This document shows, one piece after another, positions 14,430 through 22,724 of a DNA stretch of 64,000 nucleotides. A model generated the notes under the pieces. It saw nothing but the letters and a program-made list of their open reading frames with translations, ran no database searches and was not told the DNA's origin. A program made the translations under genes and the position numbers. Source of the DNA: Oscillibacter valericigenes (GTDB taxonomy: Bacteria; Bacillota; Clostridia; Oscillospirales; Oscillospiraceae); NCBI RefSeq assembly GCF_021531435.1, contig NZ_JAFBIS010000008.1:1-64000 (forward strand), read 5' to 3'. Within the stretch, counting starts at the first letter, position 1. Every line of letters starts with the position of its first letter.

Positions 14430-17081
14430 TCAGCCCTTGGCCTCCAGCCAGTTTTTGCCCCAGTGGGCCTCGGCGGTCAGGGGGACGGACAGGGACACCA
14501 CGTGCTCCATCTCCTCTTCCAGCAGCTTCGCCACCGTCTCTGCCTCTTCCTCCGGGCACTCCACGATGAGCTCATCGTGGACCTGGAGCACCAGCCGGGC
14601 CTGTAAATTCTCCGCTTTCAGCCGCTTGTGGACGGCAACCATGGCCAGCTTCATCACGTCCGCCGCCGTGCCCTGAACGGGCATATTCAGCGCCACCCGC
14701 TCGCCGAAGGACCGCAGGTTGAAATTGGAGGATTTCAGCTCCGGCAGGTCACGCCTGCGGTGGAGCAGAGTCTCCACATAGCCCATTTCCCTGGCCTTTT
14801 CCACCACTTCGTCCATATACTTCCGCACGCCGGGGAAGGTGGCAAAATACGCCTCCATATATGCCTTGGCCTCCGCAACGGACACGCCGATGTCCTGACT
14901 GAGGGAAAAGGCGGAGATGCCGTACACGATGCCGAAGTTCACCGCCTTGGCGCTGCGGCGCATCTCCGGTGTCACCGCCGCCCGGTCCACATGGAACACC
15001 TTGGCCGCCGTCTCAGCGTGGAAATCGCCGCCGGCGCGGAACGATTCCCGCATTCCCTCATCCCCGGCCATGTGGGCCAGCAGCCGCAGCTCGATCTGGG
15101 AGTAGTCCGCGTCCACCAGCACGCAGCCGTCGGCGGGCACGAACATGCGGCGAATCTCGCTGCCAAGGTCCGTACGGGTGGGGATATTCTGCAGATTCGG
15201 CTCCGTGGAGGAAAGCCGCCCGGTGGCGGTGACGGTCATCTGGAAGTTGGTCCGCACCCGCCCGTCCGGGTCCAGCGCCTTTAACAAACCGTCGGCGTAG
15301 GTGGATTTCAGCTTGGTAAGCTGGCGGTATTCCAGCACCGCCCCCACGATGGGTGCCTCATACCGCAGCTTTTCCAGTACATCCGCGTTGGTGGACCAGC
15401 CGGTCTTGGTCTTTTTCCCGTGGGGCAGGCCCAGCTTTCCAAAGAGGATTTCGCCCAACTGCTTAGGGGAGTTGATGTTGAAGCACTCTCCCGCCATATC
15501 GTAAATTTCCTGCTCCAGCTCCGCCGCCCGGCGGGACAGCATCTCGCCGAACTCCGCCAGGGCCCGGGCGTCCACCCGGCAGCCCGCCAGCTCCATCTCC
15601 GCCAGCACGTGGCACAGCGGCAGCTCAGCGGTCTCAAACAGCTCCCACATATCCAGTTCTTTCAGCCTGGGAGCCAGCGCGTCATACAGCGCATCCACTG
15701 CCGCGGCGTAGCTGTCAAAGGACGCTTCCGCCTGGGCGGTGTCCCCCAGCAGGGAGAACGCCTCCTTTTCCAGATACAAGGGCTTGGGCAATTCCTCGTT
15801 AAAATAAGCCACGAACAGCCGCGCCAAATCGTAGCTTCCCGCCGTGGCGTCCAGCAGATAGGCCGCCAGGGCAGTATCGAAGATGAACCCCTCGGCGGGC
15901 AGGCCGTTTTCCAGCAACGTCCGCATCAGGTCCTTCACGTTGTGGGACACCTTTTTGATGTCCCCGGCAAAAAGCGAGCGCAAAAGCCCGTTCCAGTCCC
16001 CGGAGAATTTCTCAAAGAATAGTTCCGCCGTCACAGCGGTATCCGCTCCGGTCTGGCACACCACTGTGATGCCCGTCAGGTCCGGCAGGGCCAGCAGGGA
16101 CACATGGTCCGCCCCGCGCCAGGCGGCCAGCAGCTCGTCCGCTTTCGCCTGGTCCGTCACCTGCTCCACCGTGACCGTGAAATCGGCCTTTTTCGGCTCC
16201 GCCGCCGTCTCTTCCGGCTTCAGGCCGAATTTTTCGATGAGCTTCGTAAATTCCAGCCGCAAAAACAGCGGGTACGCCGCCCCGCCCGGCTCTTTCACCA
16301 GATTGTCCTCCGGCTTGAACTCCAGGGGTGCATCGGTGACGATGGTGGCCAGCCAATAGGAGTGCCGCGCGCTCTCCTCCCCCTCCGTCAGCTTGCGGAT
16401 GGCGGCGGGCTTGGCCTCAATGTCCGGCAGCTTTCCATACAGCGTGTCGATGCTCTCATATTTTTGAATGAGGTCCATGGCGGTCTTTTCCCCGATGCCC
16501 GGCACGCCGGGGATATTGTCGGAGGAGTCCCCCATCAGGGCCTTCAGGTCGATCATGTGGATGGGCTCGAAGCCATACTGCTCCCGGAAGGTATCCGGCG
16601 TCATGTCCTTGGTGGTGGTCTGGCCCATACGGGTAGACACCAGCTTCACCTTGGTGCGGTCCGTGATGAGCTGCAGGCTGTCCTTGTCTCCCGTGACCAC
16701 CACGCACTCCCATCCGGCGGCCTCGCACTTGCGGGAGATGGTGCCGATGAGGTCGTCGGCCTCCCAGCCCTCCATCTCGTACCGGGGGATGTTCAGGGCG
16801 TCCAGCACCTCTTTCAGCACCGGCACCTGCATCCGCAGCTCCTCCGGCATGGGCTTCCGGGTGGCCTTGTAGTCCGCGTCGGCGGTGTGGCGGAAGGTGG
16901 GCGCATGGACGTCAAAGGTGACGCACACCGCGTCCGGCGTCTCCTCCCCCTCCAGCCGCAAAAGGGTCGTCAGGAAACCGAAGATGGCATGGGTGTACAG
17001 CCCATCCCGGGTAGAGAGGGGCCGAATGCCATAGTAGGCCCGGTTGATGATGGAATTGCCGTCGATGACCATGAGTTTCAT
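14430..17081 (-). CDS. polA: DNA polymerase I
   Basis: 883 residues with the three-domain layout. The N-terminal 5'-3' exonuclease (about 1-290) has DGNSIINRAYYG, GWEADDLIGT and GDKDSLQL. The middle 3'-5' exonuclease fold (about 300-490) has the DxE proofreading motif replaced (HVSLLALPDL in its place). The polymerase domain has DADYSQIELRLLAHMAGD, RRSAKAVNFGIVYG and QVHDELIVECP. It replaces RNA primers and fills repair gaps. Lack of proofreading is known in many Bacillota PolA proteins. A promoter with TTGCGA and TATACT lies at 17119-17147. First gene of the polA-to-tsaD run. Confidence 0.97.
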   Translation of the reverse strand: MKLMVIDGNSIINRAYYGIRPLSTRDGLYTHAIFGFLTTLLRLEGEETPDAVCVTFDVHAPTFRHTADADYKATRKPMPEELRMQVPVLKEVLDALNIPRYEMEGWEADDLIGTISRKCEAAGWECVVVTGDKDSLQLITDRTKVKLVSTRMGQTTTKDMTPDTFREQYGFEPIHMIDLKALMGDSSDNIPGVPGIGEKTAMDLIQKYESIDTLYGKLPDIEAKPAAIRKLTEGEESARHSYWLATIVTDAPLEFKPEDNLVKEPGGAAYPLFLRLEFTKLIEKFGLKPEETAAEPKKADFTVTVEQVTDQAKADELLAAWRGADHVSLLALPDLTGITVVCQTGADTAVTAELFFEKFSGDWNGLLRSLFAGDIKKVSHNVKDLMRTLLENGLPAEGFIFDTALAAYLLDATAGSYDLARLFVAYFNEELPKPLYLEKEAFSLLGDTAQAEASFDSYAAAVDALYDALAPRLKELDMWELFETAELPLCHVLAEMELAGCRVDARALAEFGEMLSRRAAELEQEIYDMAGECFNINSPKQLGEILFGKLGLPHGKKTKTGWSTNADVLEKLRYEAPIVGAVLEYRQLTKLKSTYADGLLKALDPDGRVRTNFQMTVTATGRLSSTEPNLQNIPTRTDLGSEIRRMFVPADGCVLVDADYSQIELRLLAHMAGDEGMRESFRAGGDFHAETAAKVFHVDRAAVTPEMRRSAKAVNFGIVYGISAFSLSQDIGVSVAEAKAYMEAYFATFPGVRKYMDEVVEKAREMGYVETLLHRRRDLPELKSSNFNLRSFGERVALNMPVQGTAADVMKLAMVAVHKRLKAENLQARLVLQVHDELIVECPEEEAETVAKLLEEEMEHVVSLSVPLTAEAHWGKNWLEAKG

Positions 17082-17118
17082 GGGTACGTCCTCCCGGAAA
17101 TCATTTCATAATTAAGAT

Positions 17119-17147
17119 AGTATACCCCATCCGCCGCGTTTTCGCAA
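17119..17147 (-). promoter_or_regulatory. promoter for polA
   Basis: TTGCGA (17142-17147) and TATACT (17119-17124) with a 17-bp spacer, about 40 bp before the polA start. Confidence 0.6.
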
Positions 17148-17158
17148 TGGATGGGATA

Positions 17159-17551
17159 TTACTCTTTCAGCAAACGTTCGATTTCTTTGTCGGGCCAATA
17201 CCCCCAGGATTCCACAATTTTCCCGTCAGCCACTTTGAAATTCTCAAGGGCTTCAAAGGAAATCCGCCGGCCCGTGGCGGCAATTCCCATCCATTCTCCG
17301 ATGTGGACGGCCTCGTAACGGACCCTCGTCCCCACCATCCCGTTTTCCGAAAAAATATCCTCCATGGTGACGTGCATATCCCCAAACGTCCCGGAAACAG
17401 ACTTCAAAATGCCAACCGCGTCCCGGTTGCTTCTGGCCCCCGCCGGGCTGTGGTCCAGGTAATCTTCCGCCAGGCATTCCAGGATAAAATCAAAGTTTTG
17501 ATGTTCATAGCCCTCCGTGAAAAAGCGGCTCACCAGTTCCTTGTCATCCAT
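17159..17551 (-). CDS. SnoaL-like (NTF2-fold) protein
   Basis: 130 residues with the pattern of SnoaL/ester-cyclase-like proteins: an N-terminal helix (ELVSRFFTEGYEHQNFDFILECLAEDYLDHSPAG), a central KSVSGTFGDMHVTMEDIF, and a closing strand GKIVESWGYWP. The His/Asp of YLDHSP is the usual pocket position. The natural substrate is unknown. I use the ATG at 17551, preceded by AAAGGAGGGG; a longer frame would run into the XRE gene. It follows that XRE gene by 13 bp, so the regulator probably controls it. Confidence 0.8.
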   Translation of the reverse strand: MDDKELVSRFFTEGYEHQNFDFILECLAEDYLDHSPAGARSNRDAVGILKSVSGTFGDMHVTMEDIFSENGMVGTRVRYEAVHIGEWMGIAATGRRISFEALENFKVADGKIVESWGYWPDKEIERLLKE

Positions 17552-17564
17552 GCTGCCCCCTCCT

Positions 17565-17780
17565 TTATCTGCGGTACGGTGCAAACTCGTCTGTCAGTCC
17601 CAGCAGATAGTCCACGCTGGTACCGTAAAACCGGGCCAGGGCAATGAGGGACGCGCTGGGGATGTCCAGGGTGCCGCTCTCATACCGGGAATAGGTGGTC
17701 TGGGAGACGTGCAGCACCGCCGCCACTTCCGTCTGGTTCAAATCCCGGTCCTCCCGCAGGTTCCGAAGCCGCTGATACAT
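17565..17780 (-). CDS. XRE family repressor, 71 residues
   Basis: A single Cro/CI-type HTH domain (LRNLREDRDLNQTEVAAVLHVSQTTYSRYESGTLDIPSASLIALARFYGTSVDYLLGL) with almost nothing else. It probably acts as a dimer. Two matching palindromes (TATGC-N7-GCATA) lie in the divergent intergenic region at 17821-17863 and are good candidates for its operators. Downstream is the SnoaL-like gene; on the other side of the operators is a 54-residue ORF. Confidence 0.88.
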   Translation of the reverse strand: MYQRLRNLREDRDLNQTEVAAVLHVSQTTYSRYESGTLDIPSASLIALARFYGTSVDYLLGLTDEFAPYRR

Positions 17781-17820
17781 AGGCGTTTCCCTCCCCGTCT
17801 GATTTCCTTTTCATTGTATG

Positions 17821-17863
17821 ATATGCAAAAATCGCATATTGATTTTTATGCGGTAATCGCATA
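17821..17863. promoter_or_regulatory. pair of palindromic operators between divergent genes
   Basis: ATATGC-N7-GCATAT (17821-17839) and TATGC-N7-GCATA (17847-17863). Both spacers end in AATC and their centres are about 25 bp apart. They lie between the XRE gene and the 54-residue ORF. Confidence 0.6.
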
Positions 17864-17895
17864 GAATGAAGAAAAAGTCGAAAAAGGAGGCTGCC

Positions 17896-18060
17896 ATGAA
17901 CGATCAAAATTCCCCGATCTGGCGCATATGGGTGGATACGGCCCAGCATATCGTATCCTTCCACCCGGTAGAGGGCTTTGAGCTGCTGGAATTTCACGAC
18001 CAGACGCTCTTTTTTCACTGTGTGGATGAATACACCCGCCAGCGTTACCGCTATCAATAA
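17896..18060 (+). CDS. small conserved-looking protein, 54 residues
   Basis: The ORF begins MNDQNSPIWRIWVDTAQHIVSF and is preceded by AAAAAGGAGG at the correct distance, which is the main reason to believe it. It is rich in aromatic residues and His, with no signal peptide or membrane segment. Divergent from the XRE repressor and close to the two palindromes, so it may be under the same control. Function unknown. Confidence 0.55.
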   Translation: MNDQNSPIWRIWVDTAQHIVSFHPVEGFELLEFHDQTLFFHCVDEYTRQRYRYQ

Positions 18061-18080
18061 AAATTTTCCCGTTTTTTCAG

Positions 18081-18109
18081 TAGACAAACCGCCGGTTTTA
18101 GCGTATACT
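18081..18109 (+). promoter_or_regulatory. promoter for adenine deaminase gene
   Basis: TAGACA (18081-18086) and TATACT (18104-18109), spacer 17 bp containing the dyad AACCG-C-CGGTT. No purine-riboswitch signature is visible between it and the gene. Confidence 0.5.
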
Positions 18110-18191
18110 CACTCTAACAAAGGCATTATTATCTTTTATGTCTATCATAATCAAATTTAATACCTAAAAAATGATCAGAAGGAGTGGTTCT

Positions 18192-19916
18192 ATGTCTGAA
18201 AGCTACGCTGGCAAGATCAACCGGAAGCTGCTGAAGAAGCGCCGCATCATCAACGCGGCGGCGGGCCGGGAACCGGCGGATCTGGTGCTGAAAAACGCCG
18301 CCTACGTCAACGTGTTCTCCAACGAACTGTGCCACGCGGACATCGCCGTGGCAGAGGGCCTCATCGTGGGCATGGGCACTTACTCCGGCAAGGTGGAGGC
18401 CGATATGACGGGCAAGATCGTCCTCCCCGGCTTTCTGGACGCCCACATCCACCTGGAAAGCTCTCTGGTCAGTCCCCGGGAGTTCGTGAAAGCGGTGTTG
18501 CCCCACGGCACCACCACGGTCATCACCGACCCCCACGAGATCGCTAACGTCATGGGCACCGACGGCATCGAGTACATGCTCCAGGCCACGGAGGACCTGC
18601 CGGTGGATGTGCGGTTCATGCTCCCCTCCTGCGTCCCGGCTACGCCGCTGGATGAGTCCGGCGCGGTGCTGGACTACCGGGCCATCGACAGCTTCTATGA
18701 CCACCCCCGTGTCCAGGGCCTTGCGGAGATGATGAACTTCGTGGGCACCATCGCCGGGGACGACCAGTGCGTGGAGAAGATCGTGGCGGCCCAGGCCCAC
18801 CACAAAAAGATCGACGGCCACGCCCCGGACCTGGTGGGCAACGATCTGAACGCCTACATCGCCGCCGGCGTGTATTCCGACCATGAGTGTCACGACCTGA
18901 ACGACGCCATCGCCAAGCTGGAGCGGGGCCAGTTCATTATGATCCGGGAGGGCACCGCCGCCCGGAACCTGGAAGCGCTGGTGCCTCTGCTGTGTGACAA
19001 ATACAGCGAGCGGTGCATGTTCTGCACCGACGACAAGCACCCCAACGACCTGCTGGAAAAGGGCCACATCGACTATATCGTGAAAAAGGCCATCGGCCTG
19101 GGCGTGGACCCCATCACCGCCGTGAAGGTGGCCTGCCACAACGCCGCCCGGTATTTCCTGCTGAACAACCGGGGCGCCATCGCCCCCGGCTATCTGGGCG
19201 ACTTCGTGGTCATCGACAACTTCCAGGACTTCAATATCGAAAAGGTCTACAAAAAAGGTGAGCTGCTGGTGGAAAACGGCGTGGTGAAGGACTTCCCCGT
19301 CCCGGAGATCGAGCAATACCTGGTGGACCGGGCCCACAGCACCTTCCATGTGGGCACCCTGACGGCGGAGGACTTCACGGAGCACCGCCCCCGGGGTATC
19401 ATCGGCATGGTGAACGGCGAGATCACCACCACCGACGCCGGGTACTCCGACCGCATCGACGTGGAGTACGATGTGCTGAAGATCGCCGTGGTGGAGCGCC
19501 ACAAGAACACCCACCACATCGGCATCGGCTTCCTCCAGGGCTACGGCCTGAAGTCCGGCGCTGTGGCGACCTCCATCTCCCACGACTCCCACAACATCAT
19601 CGTGGTGGGCACCAACGAGGCGGACATGGCCGCCGCTGTCAACCGGGTGGTGGAGCTGAACGGCGGCATCGTGGTCTGGGACGGCGGCGCCCCCGCAGCG
19701 GAGGTCCCCCTGGCCATTGCGGGCATCATGAGCGACGAGCCGCTGGTGACCGTCAACGAAAAGCTGGAAGACGCCAAGGAAAAGGCCTATGCCCTGGGCG
19801 TCAGCCGGGGCATCGACCCCTTCATGACCCTGAGCTTCATGGCCCTGCCGGTCATCCCCTCCCTGCGCATCACCACCCGCGGCGTGTTCGACGTGGGCAG
19901 CCAGAGCTACGTATAA
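18192..19916 (+). CDS. ade: adenine deaminase
   Basis: 574 residues. It converts adenine to hypoxanthine and ammonia (purine salvage). Amidohydrolase features: GFLDAHIHLESSLVSPREF (metal-binding HxH), DPHEIANVMG, GHAPDLVG, YSDHECHDL and TDDKHPNDLLEKGHIDYIV (catalytic Asp region). The C-terminal domain, with GGIVVWDGG and LSFMALPVIPSLR, is the part that separates Ade from other amidohydrolases. I start at MSESYAG, which is spaced correctly from AGAAGGAG; an in-frame ATG at 18171 overlaps that site. Monocistronic, with its own terminator. Confidence 0.95.
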   Translation: MSESYAGKINRKLLKKRRIINAAAGREPADLVLKNAAYVNVFSNELCHADIAVAEGLIVGMGTYSGKVEADMTGKIVLPGFLDAHIHLESSLVSPREFVKAVLPHGTTTVITDPHEIANVMGTDGIEYMLQATEDLPVDVRFMLPSCVPATPLDESGAVLDYRAIDSFYDHPRVQGLAEMMNFVGTIAGDDQCVEKIVAAQAHHKKIDGHAPDLVGNDLNAYIAAGVYSDHECHDLNDAIAKLERGQFIMIREGTAARNLEALVPLLCDKYSERCMFCTDDKHPNDLLEKGHIDYIVKKAIGLGVDPITAVKVACHNAARYFLLNNRGAIAPGYLGDFVVIDNFQDFNIEKVYKKGELLVENGVVKDFPVPEIEQYLVDRAHSTFHVGTLTAEDFTEHRPRGIIGMVNGEITTTDAGYSDRIDVEYDVLKIAVVERHKNTHHIGIGFLQGYGLKSGAVATSISHDSHNIIVVGTNEADMAAAVNRVVELNGGIVVWDGGAPAAEVPLAIAGIMSDEPLVTVNEKLEDAKEKAYALGVSRGIDPFMTLSFMALPVIPSLRITTRGVFDVGSQSYV

Positions 19917-19923
19917 GCATGAA

Positions 19924-19955
19924 GGAGCGGTCCCCATCGGGGGCCGCTCCTTTTT
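19924..19955 (+). terminator. terminator of ade
   Basis: Stem GGAGCGGTCCCC / GGGGGCCGCTCC with ATC loop, then TTTTT. Confidence 0.9.
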
Positions 19956-20053
19956 CCCGACACGGAAAGCCCTCCCTCTCCTCTATCATAACTTTTTCTT
20001 ATTTTAATATCGTATTTTAGTGGATACGCCGGAAGTTTTCCCGCGGAAACCCA

Positions 20054-20082
20054 TTGACTTTCCAATAGTAGTCCTTTACCAT
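20054..20082 (+). promoter_or_regulatory. promoter for the SNF transporter gene
   Basis: TTGACT (20054-20059), 17-bp spacer, TACCAT (20077-20082). Confidence 0.45.
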
Positions 20083-20129
20083 AAAAATCGTCCCTTTGGG
20101 ACTGTTTAAAAAGGAGTGAGGAGACCCCT

Positions 20130-21500
20130 ATGAATCGAGAAAGCTTCCAGTCCCGTCTGGGCTTCCTGCTGGTCAGCGCGGGCTGCGCCATCGGTATCGG
20201 AAATGTCTGGAAATTCCCCTATGTCACCGGCGCTAACGGCGGCGGTGTGTTCGTGCTGTTCTACCTGCTGTCCCTGGCTTTGATGGGCGTGCCCATTTTG
20301 TCTATGGAGCTGGCCGTGGGCCGCGCCAGCCGCAAGAGCGCCGTGCTGGGCTACAAGGCCCTGGAGCCGAAGGGCAGCAAGTGGCACATCCACGGCTGGT
20401 TCTGCGTGATCGGCTGCTACCTGCTGATGATGTACTACACCACCGTCTCCGGCTGGATGCTGGGCTACTTCTTCAAGTTCGCCGGCGGCACCTTTACCGG
20501 CCTGGAGGCCGGCGCCATTGACGGCGTGTTCGGTGCCATGCTGTCCAGCCCCACGGAGATGACCGTCTGGATGGTCCTGACGGTGCTGGCGGGCTTCCTG
20601 GTCTGCTCCTTTGGCCTGCAGAAGGGCCTGGAGCGCATCACAAAAGTGATGATGCTGGGCCTGCTGTGCCTGATTTTGGTGCTGGCGGTCCACAGCCTGC
20701 TGCTGCCCGGCGCCGCCGAGGGCGTAAAGTTCTATCTGCTGCCTGATTTCGGCCGGGCCATGGAAGCAGGCCTTGGCTCCGTCATCACCGCCGCCATGAA
20801 CCAGGCGTTCTTCACCCTGAGCCTCGGCATCGCCGCCATGGAGATCTTCGGCAGCTACATGAGCAAGGATCACACTCTCACCGGCGAATCCGTCCGCATC
20901 TGCTGCCTGGACACCTTTGTGGCTCTGATGAGCGGCCTCATCATCTTCCCCGCCTGTTTCTCCTTCGGCGTGGAGCCTAACGCCGGCCCCGCCCTGATTT
21001 TCATGACCCTGCCCAAGGTGTTCGTAAACATGGCCGGTGGCCGCCTGTGGGGCGCGCTGTTCTTCCTGTTCATGACCTTCGCCAGCTTCTCCACGGTCAT
21101 CGCCGTGTTCGAGAATCTGCTCTCCTCCTGCATCGACAACTTCGGCTGGTCCCGGAAAAAAGCGGTCCTGATCAACTGCGTGTTCATCCTTATTGCCAGT
21201 ATGCCCTGTGTTTTGGGCTACAACCTGTGGAGCGGCTTCCACCCCCTCCTGGGCAAGGACGTGCTGGACAGCGAGGACTTCATCGTCAGCAACCTGCTGC
21301 TGCCCATCGGCTCCCTGGTGTACCTGCTGTTCTGCGTCACCAAATGGGGCTGGGGCTTCGACAAGTATCTGGCGGAGGCCAACACCGGCTCCGGCCTGAA
21401 GCTCCCGGAAAAAGGCCCGGCCAGGACTGCCATGAAGTTCTATTTCTCCGTCGTTCTCCCCATTCTGATCCTGGTCATTCTCATTCAGGGGTTGATTTAA
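20130..21500 (+). CDS. sodium:neurotransmitter symporter family transporter
   Basis: 456 residues with about eleven or twelve transmembrane helices. The first helix carries the family signature SRLGFLLVSAGCAIGIGNVWKFPYVTGANGGG in pieces (GCAIGIGNVWKFPY), including the Na+/substrate site. Bacterial SNF members such as LeuT, MhsT and TnaT carry amino acids into the cell with Na+. The substrate cannot be read here; aromatic or branched amino acids are typical. AAAAAGGAGTGAGG precedes the ATG. Monocistronic with own promoter and terminator. Confidence 0.93.
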   Translation: MNRESFQSRLGFLLVSAGCAIGIGNVWKFPYVTGANGGGVFVLFYLLSLALMGVPILSMELAVGRASRKSAVLGYKALEPKGSKWHIHGWFCVIGCYLLMMYYTTVSGWMLGYFFKFAGGTFTGLEAGAIDGVFGAMLSSPTEMTVWMVLTVLAGFLVCSFGLQKGLERITKVMMLGLLCLILVLAVHSLLLPGAAEGVKFYLLPDFGRAMEAGLGSVITAAMNQAFFTLSLGIAAMEIFGSYMSKDHTLTGESVRICCLDTFVALMSGLIIFPACFSFGVEPNAGPALIFMTLPKVFVNMAGGRLWGALFFLFMTFASFSTVIAVFENLLSSCIDNFGWSRKKAVLINCVFILIASMPCVLGYNLWSGFHPLLGKDVLDSEDFIVSNLLLPIGSLVYLLFCVTKWGWGFDKYLAEANTGSGLKLPEKGPARTAMKFYFSVVLPILILVILIQGLI

Positions 21501-21503
21501 AAC

Positions 21504-21539
21504 AAACCGGTCTGCCGCACATGCGGCAGGCCGGTTTTT
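21504..21539 (+). terminator. terminator of the SNF transporter gene
   Basis: AACCGG-T-CTGCCGCA paired with TGCGGCAG-G-CCGGTT, then TTTTT. Confidence 0.9.
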
Positions 21540-21568
21540 GCGCTATACCCTCCTCAAAGGAGGCGCGT

Positions 21569-21847
21569 ATGGAACTACACGAAAAATTACAGGCTCTGCG
21601 CCGTCAGCGAGGCTGCACCCAGGAGGAGCTGTCCCGGCGGCTCTATGTCTCCCGCACCGCCGTCAGCAAATGGGAATCCGGCCGGGGCATTCCCGGCATC
21701 GACTCTCTGAAAGCCATCTCCCAGGTATTCGGCGTCTCCATCGACAGCCTGCTCTCCGGCGAGGAACTGCTGGGCGGTCTGCTCCTGGGCTTCGCTCTGG
21801 TCGCACTGTACCTTGCCGCTCTCCGTGCCCTCCGTCTCCCGGTATGA
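21569..21847 (+). CDS. XRE regulator with short membrane tail
   Basis: 92 residues: an XRE HTH (LQALRRQRGCTQEELSRRLYVSRTAVSKWESGRGIPGIDSLKAISQVFGVSIDSLLSGEELL) followed by a hydrophobic C-terminus (about 69-87). Related clostridial proteins usually carry a longer, four-helix membrane region after SGEEL, so this one appears shortened. It starts at the ATG at 21569, preceded by AAAGGAGG. It directly follows the SNF terminator. A regulatory link to a neighbour is not evident. Confidence 0.75.
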   Translation: MELHEKLQALRRQRGCTQEELSRRLYVSRTAVSKWESGRGIPGIDSLKAISQVFGVSIDSLLSGEELLGGLLLGFALVALYLAALRALRLPV

Positions 21848-21894
21848 AAAAACGGCCGCTTCCGCGGCCGTTCAGTGTCTGGAGGGGCGTTTTC

Positions 21895-22482
21895 TCATAT
21901 TTTCACTTCAAACAGCCCATCCCGGCTGCAGCAGAGGTACAGTTTCCCGCCGCCCCGCAGCTGGGGGATGCGGAACTCGCCGCCCTGCTCCGGGTACAGC
22001 CGCACCAGCAGCACCCGCTCTGTGGCTACATAAGCGGCAAAGCGGATAAAATGGCCCTTTTCCATGGGATGGGAGAAGGTGATGTACCAGTCCTCCTCCA
22101 CCTCCTGGACCGTGACAGCGTGTTCTTCGTCCACAGGCCGGGCCGCCAAAGGCTCCAGCTTCCGGCCGCAGCAGTGCAGCTCCCCGCCGCCGGTGGCGGT
22201 CAGAATATTACCGCAGTCCGGGCATACATAAAATTTCAGTCTCCTCATATTGCCTCCATCCAACTCATTGAGTCCCAAATCACCGGCCAAAAGCCGCTCC
22301 ACACTGACGCCGAACCGCTCCGCCAGCGCCGCCAGCAGGCTCACGTCCGGGCAGCCCGCGCCGGTCTCCCATTTGCTGACCGCCTGGGCGCTGACATGCA
22401 GCGTCTCCGCCAGCTCCCGCTGGGTCATGTTCGCCTCCTGCCGCAGATGCCGCAGCAGAACGCCCATCTCTCGTCCTTCCAT
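21895..22482 (-). CDS. XRE regulator fused to a zinc-ribbon/desulfoferrodoxin-like domain
   Basis: 195 residues. N-terminal XRE HTH (LLRHLRQEANMTQRELAETLHVSAQAVSKWETGAGCPDVSLLAALAERFGVSVERLLAGD), then YVCPDCGNILTATGGGELHCCGRKLEPL, a Cys-rich ribbon like the N-terminal desulforedoxin part of desulfoferrodoxins, and a C-terminal DEEHAVTVQEVEEDWYITFSHPMEKGHFIRF that resembles the superoxide-reductase (neelaredoxin) fold. The start at 22482 follows GAGGTGAG. This suggests a DNA-binding protein whose activity depends on metal or redox state. Family architecture is recalled from other clostridia; redox sensing is inference. Confidence 0.8.
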   Translation of the reverse strand: MEGREMGVLLRHLRQEANMTQRELAETLHVSAQAVSKWETGAGCPDVSLLAALAERFGVSVERLLAGDLGLNELDGGNMRRLKFYVCPDCGNILTATGGGELHCCGRKLEPLAARPVDEEHAVTVQEVEEDWYITFSHPMEKGHFIRFAAYVATERVLLVRLYPEQGGEFRIPQLRGGGKLYLCCSRDGLFEVKI

Positions 22483-22663
22483 ATTGCTCACCTCGCCCAC
22501 AGAATACCCGAATCCACGTAACTTTGCAAGCAACGCTCCGTTGACAAAACGAATTCCTCTGTCAATATGGCATCACGACGGAAAAATCCTGCGTTTTTCC
22601 CGCCTTTTTCTTGTTCAGTCCGCCGAATCTGCAAGTCGATCTGCTTTTTCCTGCAAAATATCT

Positions 22664-22691
22664 TTGCAATCGTTTTACAATATGGTATATT
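22664..22691 (+). promoter_or_regulatory. promoter for the hydratase gene
   Basis: TTGCAA (22664-22669), 16-bp spacer, TATATT (22686-22691), about 35 bp before the ATG. Confidence 0.55.
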
Positions 22692-22724
22692 AAGGGGCAA
22701 GATTCTGGACGGGAGGTCTTCTCC

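Noticed and set aside
18061-18191. purine riboswitch before adenine deaminase
   Set aside because: No conserved purine aptamer core or terminator pair in the short leader.
18129-19937. 602-codon minus-strand open frame opposite adenine deaminase
   Set aside because: Shadow of ade; composition is His/Val/Gly/Asp repetitive with no ribosome binding site.
21047-21847. 266-codon ORF spanning the end of the SNF gene
   Set aside because: The first part is a shadow of the transporter and crosses its terminator; only the last 92 codons from the ATG at 21569 form the real XRE gene.
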